Below are positions 17,071 through 26,200 of a DNA stretch of 64,000 nt, one piece after another. The notes below the pieces were generated by a model. It was not told the origin of the DNA. It made no database searches and saw only the letters and a list, made by a program, of their open reading frames with translations. Where the stretch lies: NCBI RefSeq assembly GCF_002813455.1, contig NZ_PHHE01000001.1:682001-746000 (forward strand), given 5' to 3'. The position numbers and the translations under genes are program-made. Origin of the DNA: Pseudomonas baetica (GTDB lineage: Bacteria > Pseudomonadota > Gammaproteobacteria > Pseudomonadales > Pseudomonadaceae). Position 1 is the first letter of the stretch. The number at the start of each line of letters is the position of its first letter.

Positions 17071-18225
17071 ATTCCGGCTGTGCCGATAATCGCTCACCGC
17101 TTCATACACGGCCTTGCGCAGTCGATTGATCCCGCCAATCGGCCGATGCGCCTCAATACCAAACCACGGATTGAACGACAGGTTGTCGCACGCCAGATTC
17201 AACGCCGGCGTATCAAAGTCCTGCGGCGGCAGAGTGATCCGCGCCACGGTTTCAAACGGTGAATCCTGCTCGCGCCATTCGATGCTGGTGTCTTCAATCG
17301 GCATGTACTTGTGCGCATCCTGGCGCTGAATCTGCAGAACAAAACACGCCGGCACCCGATCTGTAGAGAGTTGCTGATTCAACGCGCTGCGTAAAAAGTT
17401 CGGCAAATCGTGGTTCTGTCCGGGCAAAACGTAAGCCGGGCAATTGTCCGGATCGGGCGTCACCCGAAACTTCGCATTGGCTTCGCCGAACTTGTACGGC
17501 GATACCGAAAAGTAAGTCGTCCCCGTCGGACTGTCCGGTGGCGGCGACAGTGTCGCCAGCGCGATGAATAAATGCCGGATCTGCCAACTGCGCGGATCCC
17601 AGCCCGGAAAAAACGCCAGGATCTTTTTGCCTTCAGCCTGCGCCGCCACATTCTGACGATACTCGGCGACATCGCTGACAAAGAAGTTCGGATGGCTGAA
17701 CATCACGAAGTCTTGCTCGTGCCGGCCCTGGCGGTCACCCAGCAAAGGTTTGCCGGGTACATCGAGCAATTTGATCGCCATCCCGCGGGCATCGCGAATG
17801 GCGTCGAATTGCGGATAGGCATTCCCATTGGACAGGCGAATCATCGCCTGCCAGGTTTTACCCGGCTCGCTGAATACGCCTTGCCTCAATGACTGCGCCA
17901 GTTGCGGCAGCACTTGCACCTCTGCCTTTACACACCCGTGCGCCTTGGCGTGTGCGTCACGCAAGTACCGCGTGCTTTCGCGGTGTTGATCGACGATCCG
18001 CACAGCGGTCTGGATCACGTCCTGGGTCATGGCCGACTCGCCGGGCGGAATCAGCTCCAGGGCCGAAACCGGGCCGCGTTGCTGCCAGGCGAACCACGCC
18101 GTGGCGATGGCCCAGCCGAGCAGGCCGATAGCGAGCAGAATCAGCAAGGTTTTGCCCAGCAAGCGACCCAGCCACAACCAGAGTCGGGCCAGCATCGGCA
18201 ATTCTTTCTTGAAGGTCGAGATCAT
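17062..18225 (-). CDS. Catalase-like heme protein (SrpA-related), membrane anchored
   Basis: 387 residues. One N-terminal membrane segment (LLGKTLLILLAIGLLGWAIATAWF, about 17-40) is followed by a catalase-fold domain placed in the periplasm (RGMAIKLLDVPG, FVMFSHPNFFVSDVAEY, and a C-terminal LSFNPWFGIEAHRPIGGINRLRKAVYE). The last motif is the typical catalase/SrpA end. Its ATG overlaps the TGA of the upstream diheme cytochrome gene (ATGA), so the two are translationally coupled and likely form one redox system. Its substrate (peroxide or an organic hydroperoxide) is not known. Confidence 0.85.
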   Translation of the reverse strand: MISTFKKELPMLARLWLWLGRLLGKTLLILLAIGLLGWAIATAWFAWQQRGPVSALELIPPGESAMTQDVIQTAVRIVDQHRESTRYLRDAHAKAHGCVKAEVQVLPQLAQSLRQGVFSEPGKTWQAMIRLSNGNAYPQFDAIRDARGMAIKLLDVPGKPLLGDRQGRHEQDFVMFSHPNFFVSDVAEYRQNVAAQAEGKKILAFFPGWDPRSWQIRHLFIALATLSPPPDSPTGTTYFSVSPYKFGEANAKFRVTPDPDNCPAYVLPGQNHDLPNFLRSALNQQLSTDRVPACFVLQIQRQDAHKYMPIEDTSIEWREQDSPFETVARITLPPQDFDTPALNLACDNLSFNPWFGIEAHRPIGGINRLRKAVYEAVSDYRHSRNAL

Positions 18226-20030
18226 GGCAATTGCGCCTCCAGTGGGCCGCCGAGGACTTTCAGGTATTCGAGTAACGCCCAACGTTCCTCCGGCTGTAAC
18301 AGCCGCCCGATGACACCATTGCCGCGTTCGCCTGCACGGAATTCGTGGCCGCTGTTGTGGTTACCGGTGATCCGCGTGTCGAACAGGAAACCGTTGCTAA
18401 AGGCTTCAGTGCGATAGCCCAGATGTCTTGGGTCGTATTCGAACGTGCCTTTATAGAAGGTGGTGACGCGTTCATCTTGCGGTGACAGCAACTGATAAAT
18501 GCTTGGCACCGAGCCGTTGTGCAGAAACGGCGGGGTAGCCCAGACACCGGCCAATGGGCGCGCCTTGTAGGCGACTTTTTCGCGCACGCCGATGGGCAGA
18601 CCGAAACCGTCGAGTTCGGGTTTCTCCTCAGGCGTGACCTTCGCCTCACGATAGGCGCGGTTTTCCACAAATGCGGTGACGTAAGCCAAACCCTTGGCCA
18701 CAGACAACTGGCTCAGATCCAGCGGTTCTTTGGGGGACGGGTGGAGTTTTACGTCCATTTTTTCCAGTTCTTTCAAATCCCATTGCAGGGCCGTCAGGTC
18801 GAAGCGGTGGGTGGCGATGTTGTTGGCGGCGTTCGGGTCGGTACCGATGACGTCTACCGGCAACATGTGCAGATGCTGCACCCAGCGTTCGCCTTCCTGA
18901 GTCTTGCGGGGGACGTGGCAGCCAGCGCAGTTTTCGGCAAACAGTGCGCGACCCCTGGCTGCCAGCGGCTTGTCGACGGCGCCCAACAGATCTTCGGGCC
19001 AGGCGGGCGGTTGCAGGCGTTGCAGGGTTTGTTCGATGTTGTGCAAGTCGCGCACGCGGACGCTGGACGCGTAGCGATCATCGCCTTGCAGCGGTTGGCC
19101 ATTGGCGTCGAAGAAATTCAGGGTGGCGCCGACACCCAGCGCTTCACCGATGTTGCGCGCCATGGGCTGTTGCGCCGAACCGTTCCACTGCACCCAATCG
19201 AACGTCCACATGTCCCATAGTTGCGGGTAGTCCACCGGGGCATTGGCCACACGATAGTTGGCGGGGGAAATGGCATCGCCGAACGTTGCGTTGGCAATTC
19301 GCCCGAACGCATCGGCGCGGCCCGGGCCTTCCTCGGTGGGGTAGAGGCCGCGGTGGGTGTCGTTCCATGCCACTTTCAGAAAAGTGTCCAGCGAGGCTTT
19401 GAAATCCTTGCGCAGTTGCTCGTGACGCGCTTCGTAGCCATCACTCAACACGGCGCGCGCGAAGCGTTCGAATTTCCACGGGTTGTAGTAAGTCGAGGTC
19501 AGACTTGCGACCAATGCTTGTCCGAAACTGCCACCACGTAACGTAGGAACGCTAGAAGGCAAAACATGCTGCGCCGTACCGCCGTCGATGCGCACAGCCT
19601 GGCCTTTGAAACGTAATTCACCGGTGTGGCAAGCCGCGCAAGTTATGTCGAGATATTGCTCGGTGTCGCCCGGTTTCTGGTGTCGCGCAAAGCCGACCGG
19701 CAAGTTGCCGGGATTGTTCGGCGTGGGTTTGCGCTGCGGATCAATCAGAAAGCCAAAGCGTGCGAGGTATTCGGGAGAGGCGAAACGTTGTTGCGAAAAG
19801 GGCAACTCCAGCGCCTGGAACCATTCATAGCGCAGCCCCTTGACTTGCGTGCCTTGAGGGGTGAAGTAATAGGTCTGCCGTTCCTCCTCCGTCCACTGAT
19901 TCAGGTAATGTACCTGCTGGGCGGGGTTATAAAGCGGCAGTCTGGGGTTGGCAACGTAGTACAAAACCACTGCGAGGACGAGTCCCGGCAGCGCGAAGAT
20001 CACAGTCAGCACACGGAATAAGAGGCGCAA
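18222..20030 (-). CDS. Diheme cytochrome c protein, RoxA/cytochrome-c-peroxidase-like
   Basis: 602 residues with an N-terminal signal/anchor (LLFRVLTVIFALPGLVLAVVLYYV). Two heme c sites are present, CAACH at 131-135 and CAGCH at 368-372. The spacing and the motif LAGVWATPPFLHNGSVPSIYQLL are those of large diheme proteins related to cytochrome c peroxidase and rubber oxygenase RoxA. It is probably a periplasmic electron-transfer enzyme paired with the coupled catalase-like protein. It is the first gene of the pair. Confidence 0.85.
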   Translation of the reverse strand: MRLLFRVLTVIFALPGLVLAVVLYYVANPRLPLYNPAQQVHYLNQWTEEERQTYYFTPQGTQVKGLRYEWFQALELPFSQQRFASPEYLARFGFLIDPQRKPTPNNPGNLPVGFARHQKPGDTEQYLDITCAACHTGELRFKGQAVRIDGGTAQHVLPSSVPTLRGGSFGQALVASLTSTYYNPWKFERFARAVLSDGYEARHEQLRKDFKASLDTFLKVAWNDTHRGLYPTEEGPGRADAFGRIANATFGDAISPANYRVANAPVDYPQLWDMWTFDWVQWNGSAQQPMARNIGEALGVGATLNFFDANGQPLQGDDRYASSVRVRDLHNIEQTLQRLQPPAWPEDLLGAVDKPLAARGRALFAENCAGCHVPRKTQEGERWVQHLHMLPVDVIGTDPNAANNIATHRFDLTALQWDLKELEKMDVKLHPSPKEPLDLSQLSVAKGLAYVTAFVENRAYREAKVTPEEKPELDGFGLPIGVREKVAYKARPLAGVWATPPFLHNGSVPSIYQLLSPQDERVTTFYKGTFEYDPRHLGYRTEAFSNGFLFDTRITGNHNSGHEFRAGERGNGVIGRLLQPEERWALLEYLKVLGGPLEAQLP

Positions 20031-20300
20031 GATAAACGTCCTTGTCGAATTGTTGTGCTGTTATGCCTGAGCCTGGTCCTATGCGGCAAGTGGCCATTAC
20101 GCCAGAAGTCGTGGGGACTTGAGTCGGCCGTTGTCGGATGAAGATGACAGAAGCTTCATCGTCCCTTCGCCTGAATGCGTTTTAATCCCTGAACTTATCG
20201 AAAGATTGTGGCTCTCATGCCGGTAGCCATTGGTCGTGACGGCCTGATAAGCTCGCGGCTTTACTCGATTGCCCTTTCGGCGCATGAACAAGGAAATAGC

Positions 20301-21020
20301 ATGAAACAGCATCGGTTGGCGGCGGCGGTTGCCCTGGTAAGCCTGGTCCTCGCGGGTTGTGATTCGCAGACCAGCGTAGAGCTGAAAACCCCGGCGCAAA
20401 AAGCTTCCTACGGTATCGGCCTGAACATGGGCAAGAGCCTGGCTCAGGAAGGCATGGATGATCTGGACTCCAAAGCGGTAGCCCAGGGCATCGAAGATGC
20501 CGTCGGCAAGAAAGAACAGAAGCTGAAAGATGAAGATCTGGTCGAAGCCTTCGCCGCGCTGCAAAAGCGTGCTGAAGAGCGTATGGCCAAGATGAGCGAA
20601 GAGTCGGCATCCGCCGGCAAGAAATTCCTCGAAGAAAACGGCAAGAAGGCCGGTGTAACGACCACTGCTTCGGGCCTGCAGTACGAAGTGGTCAAGAAGG
20701 CCGACGGCCCACAGCCTAAACCGACTGACGTAGTGACTGTTCACTACACCGGCAAGCTGACCAATGGCACCGTATTCGACAGCTCCGTCGAGCGCGGCAG
20801 CCCGATCGATCTGCCAGTCAGCGGCGTGATCCCGGGTTGGGTTGAAGGTCTGCAACTGATGCACGTTGGCGAGAAGTACAAACTGTACATCCCTAGCGAT
20901 CTGGCTTACGGCGCACAATCGCCAAGCCCGGCAATCCCGGCCAACTCGGTTCTGGTTTTCGACCTGGAACTGCTGGCCATCAAGGATCCTGCCAAAGAAG
21001 ACGCCGCTGCTGCCAAGTAA
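20301..21020 (+). CDS. FKBP-type peptidyl-prolyl isomerase lipoprotein (Mip/FkpA-like)
   Basis: 239 residues. The signal peptide ends in a lipobox (VSLVLAGC, Cys at about 20), so this is an anchored periplasmic or outer-membrane lipoprotein. A helical dimerisation domain (TPAQKASYGIGLNMGKSLAQ) follows, then an FKBP domain (VTVHYTGKLTNGTVFDSS ... GVIPGWVEGLQLM ... IPANSVLVFDLELL). ATG 20301 has AAGGAA upstream; an earlier in-frame start at 20208 would put 31 residues before the signal peptide. Confidence 0.95.
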   Translation: MKQHRLAAAVALVSLVLAGCDSQTSVELKTPAQKASYGIGLNMGKSLAQEGMDDLDSKAVAQGIEDAVGKKEQKLKDEDLVEAFAALQKRAEERMAKMSEESASAGKKFLEENGKKAGVTTTASGLQYEVVKKADGPQPKPTDVVTVHYTGKLTNGTVFDSSVERGSPIDLPVSGVIPGWVEGLQLMHVGEKYKLYIPSDLAYGAQSPSPAIPANSVLVFDLELLAIKDPAKEDAAAAK

Positions 21021-21042
21021 CAGGCACCGGTAACCGCTTCGA

Positions 21043-21074
21043 CAACAACGCCTCGCTAATGCGGGGCGTTGTTG
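21043..21074 (+). terminator. Hairpin downstream of the FKBP gene
   Basis: CAACAACGCC pairs with GGCGTTGTTG, extended by three more pairs, around TAAT. There is no strong T-run, so termination efficiency is uncertain. Confidence 0.6.
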
Positions 21075-21276
21075 CATCTGGACGAAGGCAAGCGTAAACA
21101 GAGCGAACCGATGCCAGTCACGGTAGTCATAGCCTTTGAGGCTGCCCGCACTAGACGCACTGAGCCGCCAAGTCAATGAAATATTGGGGTTTTTTATGTG
21201 AGTAAAAAACGCCCGATCTGAGCGCAGCCCTTATGAAACGGGGCTCTCAGCGCTGAAATGCAGCTCTGTTCACAAG

Positions 21277-21301
21277 GTTATCCACAATTTGTGTGGATAA
21301 C
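21277..21301. promoter_or_regulatory. Perfect inverted pair of DnaA boxes (GTTATCCACA-N5-TGTGGATAAC)
   Basis: Two consensus TTATCCACA boxes face each other with five bases between (21277-21286 and 21292-21301). They lie 19 bases before the YkvA-family start, where they would overlap the leader or promoter. Compare the site at 2410. Confidence 0.6.
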
Positions 21302-21320
21302 ATTTCAACGGGAGGAATAG

Positions 21321-21776
21321 ATGAAAGCTCCGTGGAATTTCGCTCGATTCCTGCCTCTGGCGGGTCGCCTGTTGGCCCGTGGTCGCCTGCCGACGTTACT
21401 GTTTGCCGTGGCCAGTAAAGGCGCTGCGCAAGGCAATCGCCTGGGCAAGCTCAAAGATGATCTGCGTCTGCTCCAGGCGTTGTGCCTGGCTTACTGGCGC
21501 GGCGAGTATCGCGCGATCAGTGGCAAAGCGCTGATCTCGGTGGTCGCGGGGTTGATGTATTTCCTCAGCCCGGTGGATGCGATACCGGACTTTATCCCGG
21601 TATTTGGAATGCTTGACGACATTGCCGTGCTCGCCTGGCTGATGAAAACCCTCGACGATGAACTCAGTGCCTTCCGGATCTGGCGCAACCGTCAGCAACC
21701 GGAAAAACTGGCAGTTGTCGAGCGCTTGCCCGATACCCCTGAACAACTTCAGCTGCAGGGCCCGAAAAAGCCCTGA
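21321..21776 (+). CDS. YkvA-family protein (DUF1232)
   Basis: 151 residues. The DUF1232 core is clear: MYFLSPVDAIPDFIPVFGMLDDIAVLAWL (about residues 77-105), within a membrane-associated hairpin of two hydrophobic segments. The N-terminus is basic and amphipathic. A GGGAGG ribosome site precedes the ATG. The function of the family is unknown. The DnaA-box pair directly upstream hints at control tied to replication, which is inference. Confidence 0.88.
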   Translation: MKAPWNFARFLPLAGRLLARGRLPTLLFAVASKGAAQGNRLGKLKDDLRLLQALCLAYWRGEYRAISGKALISVVAGLMYFLSPVDAIPDFIPVFGMLDDIAVLAWLMKTLDDELSAFRIWRNRQQPEKLAVVERLPDTPEQLQLQGPKKP

Positions 21777-21888
21777 TTCAGCCAGCCTGCCTGCAGATAG
21801 ATAGCCCCCGCGACCTTAGCCGCTGTTAGGATTACACTTCTAGGGAAAAGTGCCGACTCGCTAAGTGTTGTTGTCCTACGGGGTAGTC

Positions 21889-22230
21889 ATGGATATTCAG
21901 ATAATTGCACGCGATGGCGAACCCGAATATGCGGTTCTGCCATGGGCTCAGTATCAGTCTCTACTGAAAGCAGCAGGCATCAACGAAACACCGCCGCAGC
22001 AGGCACCAGCGCCACTCGCGGCAACAGCAGACCCGGTTCTTCCAGGTCTGGATCAATTACGCAGTTTGCGCGAAGGGAAGGGCATCGCCATCGAGGCGCT
22101 GGCCCGCACGGTAGGCATCAGCCCGTCTTATCTGGCCATGATTGAAAGTGGTGAGCGTCTGCCCGACGCCGCGATTCGCCGCAGCCTGGCCTGGGAACTG
22201 ACGGTGCCAGGGTGGAGGGACGAATCGTGA
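21889..22230 (+). CDS. XRE-type helix-turn-helix DNA-binding protein
   Basis: 113 residues. A Phd/antitoxin-like beginning (MDIQIIARDGEPEYAVLPWAQYQSLLKAAG) precedes a C-terminal Cro/C1 helix-turn-helix (LRSLREGKGIAIEALARTVGISPSYLAMIESGER, written here only by position: about residues 57-90). The start at 21889 follows GGGGTAG. Its stop overlaps the GTG of the next gene, so the following three genes are an operon. It may be a local regulator. Confidence 0.82.
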   Translation: MDIQIIARDGEPEYAVLPWAQYQSLLKAAGINETPPQQAPAPLAATADPVLPGLDQLRSLREGKGIAIEALARTVGISPSYLAMIESGERLPDAAIRRSLAWELTVPGWRDES

Positions 22231-22598
22231 GCGTACGCATCAGTCGTCAACATTGGGACGGATTGCTGGGAGAGCTGGACCAGGCGCGCAGGCAGCGCCA
22301 TCTGCTGACCTATCGGGCCTTGCTTGAACGTTTGCAATTGCCGACGCCGGCGATGCAAACCCTGACGGCCGCACTTGAGCATCTGGCCGCACTGGATGCC
22401 AAGGCCGAACAGCCATTGCGCAGTTCTTTGGTCATCAGCCAGGGCGCCAGTCGCCTGCCGCGCACCGGTTTTTTTGAATGTGTCGAGCGTCTTGGGCGTT
22501 TTTCCGGGCCGTCCGATGGCGTTGCCGCCGCCTCTTGGCATGCATCGGAGGTGGTCAGGGTGTTTGAGTACGAGTACCCGGAATCGGCGGAGGCCTGA
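22227..22598 (+). CDS. Conserved hypothetical protein
   Basis: 123 residues from GTG 22227, which overlaps the previous stop (GTGA). GGAGGGACG lies upstream. The protein is helical (HWDGLLGELDQARRQRHLLTYRALLERLQL) and ends with an acidic tail (VFEYEYPESAEA). I recognise it as a conserved Pseudomonas protein without assigned function. Translational coupling to the helix-turn-helix protein suggests they work together. Confidence 0.72.
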   Translation: MSVRISRQHWDGLLGELDQARRQRHLLTYRALLERLQLPTPAMQTLTAALEHLAALDAKAEQPLRSSLVISQGASRLPRTGFFECVERLGRFSGPSDGVAAASWHASEVVRVFEYEYPESAEA

Positions 22599-23006
22599 GT
22601 GTTTTTACAATTCAAGGCGCGGCTCGCCTACTGGCTGGCCCGGCGGCTGTTTCACTGGTCATGGTTTGTCCGCCAACCGCGCGGTTGGCGCTGGCTCGAA
22701 GGCCAGTTCGCGCGCATGGCCAACCTCGGCGACGTCGGTGCGCAGAGCTTTTACGGGCACATCCTGACCTTTCGTGGCGTGGGTTTGGGCGCGCGTGAAG
22801 AGGGGGTGCGGCTGCTGCGTCTGGCGGCACTGGCTGGCGATGGCAAAGCGGCCTATCAGGTCGGGGTGATCAGTCTTGCCGGTACACCGAGCAAGGCACC
22901 CGATGCGGTGGAGGCCGCGCGCTGGTGGGGCATGGCAGCCAAGGCCGGACACCCGTTGGCCGAGCTCAAATTGCAAGAGCTGAATGCTCGCGCTTCAACG
23001 CAGTAA
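22599..23006 (+). CDS. Sel1-repeat protein
   Basis: 135 residues from a GTG directly after the previous stop. Two Sel1 units are visible: GDVGAQSFYGHILTFRGVG and GVRLLRLAALAGDGKAAYQVG, then AARWWGMAAKAGHPLAELKL. The N-terminus is basic and aromatic (LAYWLARRLFHWSWFVRQPRGWRW), perhaps membrane-peripheral. It is the last gene of the three-gene unit, with a strong terminator after it. Confidence 0.82.
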   Translation: MFLQFKARLAYWLARRLFHWSWFVRQPRGWRWLEGQFARMANLGDVGAQSFYGHILTFRGVGLGAREEGVRLLRLAALAGDGKAAYQVGVISLAGTPSKAPDAVEAARWWGMAAKAGHPLAELKLQELNARASTQ

Positions 23007-23028
23007 ATCTTTTAGGGTCTGTCCAATA

Positions 23029-23064
23029 AACATGGCGTGAGGGAAACCTCACGCCATGTTTTCG
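23029..23064 (+). terminator. Strong Rho-independent terminator
   Basis: A 14-bp perfect stem (arms 23029-23042 and 23047-23060) with a GAAA loop, followed by TTTTCG. It closes the 21889-23006 operon and insulates the rhs gene. Confidence 0.92.
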
Positions 23065-23190
23065 TTTGTACGCTTTGTAGTCATTTGCTTTTGCAGATTA
23101 GTCCTACAGCAAGCGCCTACTTGCCTGACTTCTTTCCTGAGTGATCCCCCGCACAGTTCCCGCGCCTAATTTTTGCGCGAGGGAACGCCC

Positions 23191-23238
23191 ATGCTCGACC
23201 CGGTTATTCAGTCCACCCCGCACCCAAGCGTGCGCTGA
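23191..23238 (+). other. 15-codon reading frame overlapping the rhs start (TGATG)
   Basis: ATG 23191, with GGGA upstream, opens a 15-codon frame (MLDPVIQSTPHPSVR). Its TGA overlaps the ATG of rhs. Either it couples translation into rhs, which lacks its own ribosome site, or it is the true N-terminus of Rhs shifted out of frame by an indel. Confidence 0.5.
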
Positions 23239-26200
23239 TGGAAGCCGTCACCCGTATCGAGCACGAACTCGACAGCTTCCCCGACACCCTCACTCTCTAT
23301 CGCGAGCAGCTCAAACACTGGGTCAGCCGTGCTGCCGACAAAGTCAGCCATGCCGCGGATCTGCCGTCGCTGATGGGCATGGAGCGGATCATCCGCTTCG
23401 GCGAAAGCAGTACCGCCGTCAGCAGCAGCGACGATCAGTTTTTCTCCAGCGTCGTCCAGTGTCCGAAGGGCGGATGGATGCTGATCGAGAGCAAGTTCGA
23501 GTCGGTGTATGACATCCCGCTCGGCAACATCGTGGTTGACGTGGTGGCAGTGGATGGCGGCGAAACGACGCCCATCACCCTTGATGCCGTTGGCAAAGGC
23601 AAATTCAAGGGAACGCCGGGCAAGTTCTATCGTGTGCATGTACATCGCGAGGTTACCCCGCAGCAGGTCGAGGAACTGTTCAAGTCCTATGACGGTTTGA
23701 CTGGCGAGCTGGATGGCTGGCTGCGCAGCGAGTGGCAGGGGTTCAAACCGCAGTGGTCGCAGTCAGTGGCGACGGCAGCGGGCAACGGCATGCTTGCCGG
23801 GAGTTGGGCGGCGATTGAGGGGGGGTGGGACAGCATCGGGATGCTGTCGGACATTCTCAAAGATCCTGGGGCGTTTGCCGAGCAATTGGGCAGTGGTGCA
23901 ACTGATCTGATCAATCTGGCAGCCACCGCGCCTGAGGTGATGGAGCAGCTTCAACTGCTGGTCAGTGACGAGGCGGCCCTGTGTTTGCTGCTACGCACGG
24001 CGAGTCTCTGGCTGGAGATGTTGCCGCCCAGTGAGATCGCCGGCAAAACCGCTCAAGCGGCGTCGATGATGATCGTGCAATTGCTGATCGATGTGCTGAT
24101 CAGCGTTGTGCTGACTTTCGCCAGTGGTGGCGCAGGGATCGCTTATTTGACGCTGCGTCTGGCTGATCGCGCGGTTCAGTTGCTGTCAGCGATGACGCGG
24201 TTGGTGAAGGTGCTGTTTGGCATCGTCAACGGCTTCATCAAGTACGTTGATCAATACAAAACCGTTGCCGCGCGCGGCATAGCGGCCGGCGTGAAAAAAG
24301 GCCGGGTGCAACTGCGCTGGAATGCCCGGCGCAATGCCTCGTTGAAGAGAGACGAACACCACGACGACGCCTCGGATCAGGCGAAAAACCCCAACGGCGA
24401 CAGCGCCGATTGCGTGCCCTCGACCTGCACCAATGGCTGCCCGGTGTCGATGGTCACGGGTGAAGAACTGTTGACCCTGACGGATGGCACGCTCGATGGC
24501 GTGTTGCCGTTCGAGTTCACCCGGTTGTATCGCACCAGCGCCGCCGAGATCGATGTCGGGCTGGGGTTTGGCTGGAGCCATTCGCTGGCGCATCGGCTGG
24601 AGTTTGATGGCGATTTTGTTGTTTGGGTGGATCACGAAAATCGTCGCACTCAGTTTCCAGCGCCGAGTGTCGAGCGGCCGGCGATTCACAACAGTCTGTC
24701 GCGGGCGGCGATTTTTCTCGGGGATGAACCGCAGGAGTTGATTCTTGCGCTGGCGGGGGATGCGGCGCGGTTTTATCACTTTCGCACCGGGCGGCTGACG
24801 GCGATCAGTGATGCGTATGACAATCGATTGCGCATTTTGCGGGATCGGCAGGATCGCATTGAGCGTTTGGACAATGGCGCTGGGCGATCTCTATTACTGC
24901 GCTACGACCGCCAGCATTTGGTGGCCGTCGATTATCAGTCGTTTCAGCAGGCTGAATGGACGACTGAGCAAACCCTCGTCAGTTACCGCTACGACGCTTA
25001 TCAGCACCTGATCGAAGCGTGTAATGCCGTCGGCGACAGCGAGCGCTACGACTACGACGATCAACACGTCATCCTCCAGCGCCAGTTGACCGGCGGCGCG
25101 AGTTTCTTCTGGGAGTGGGAACGGGCCGGGAAGTCGGCGCGTTGCGTGCGCCATTGGGCGTCGTTCTCGCAGATGAACACGCGTTATGTCTGGAGCGACG
25201 ACGGCAGTGTTGCGGTGCATTACGTCGACGGCACCGAAGAAACCTACGTCCACGACGACCGGGCACGACTGGTGCGCAAGGTCGAGGCTGACGGTGGCGA
25301 GCACCTCAAGGCTTACGACGATCAGGGCCGATTGATCGCCGAGCAGGACCCTTTAGGCGCCATCACCGAATACCGCTACGACGATGTCGGACGGCTGATC
25401 GCGCTGCTTCCGCCGGATGACGAGCCAACGTCCTACGAGTACCGCAACGGTTTCCTGCACAGCCGCTCGCGTGGCGAAGCAGTGTGGACGTATCGGCGCA
25501 ATGCCCAGGGCGATGTCACCGAAGCGGTTGATCCTGACGGTCATGTCAGCCATTACCACTACGACGCCCGTGGGCAATTGCTGTCGATCCGTTACCCGGA
25601 CACCAGCCGCCATGTGTTGGCCTGGAATGATCTCGGCCAGTTAGTTGAAGAAACCCTGCCCGACGCTGGCGTGCGGCGTTTTTCCTACGATGCGCTCGGG
25701 CGACGGAGCGCAACGCAGGACGAACATGGCGCGATCACGCGTCAGCATTGGGACGCCGTGGGCCGACTGGTGCATACCACGTTTGCGGGCGGGGCCACCC
25801 GCGCCTACAGCTACGGCTCATATGGTCAAGTCACGGCTGAACGCGACGAACTCGGGCGCATCACCCGCTACGAGTATGACGACGACCTGCATCTGGTTTC
25901 GCGCAAGATCAACCCAGACGGCACGCGGGTGCAGTACCGCTACGACCATGCGCAACTGCTGCTCACCGAGATCGAAAACGAGTCCGGCGAAAAGTACCGT
26001 CTGGACTACACGTCCACCGGACTGATCCGACAGGAAACCGGCTTCGACGGTCGGCGCACGGCCTACGCCTATGACCTCAATGGTCACCTGCTGGAAAAGA
26101 CCGAGTTCAGCGATGACGGCTCGACGTTGGTCACCGGATACGAGCGCGATGCCACCGGACGCTTGCTGATCAAAACCCTGCCGGACGGGATCAAGGTCGA

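Noticed and set aside
2410..21301. Replication origin from the DnaA boxes
   Set aside because: Each site has a single box pair, with no box cluster, no AT-rich unwinding region and no dnaA/gidA neighbours.
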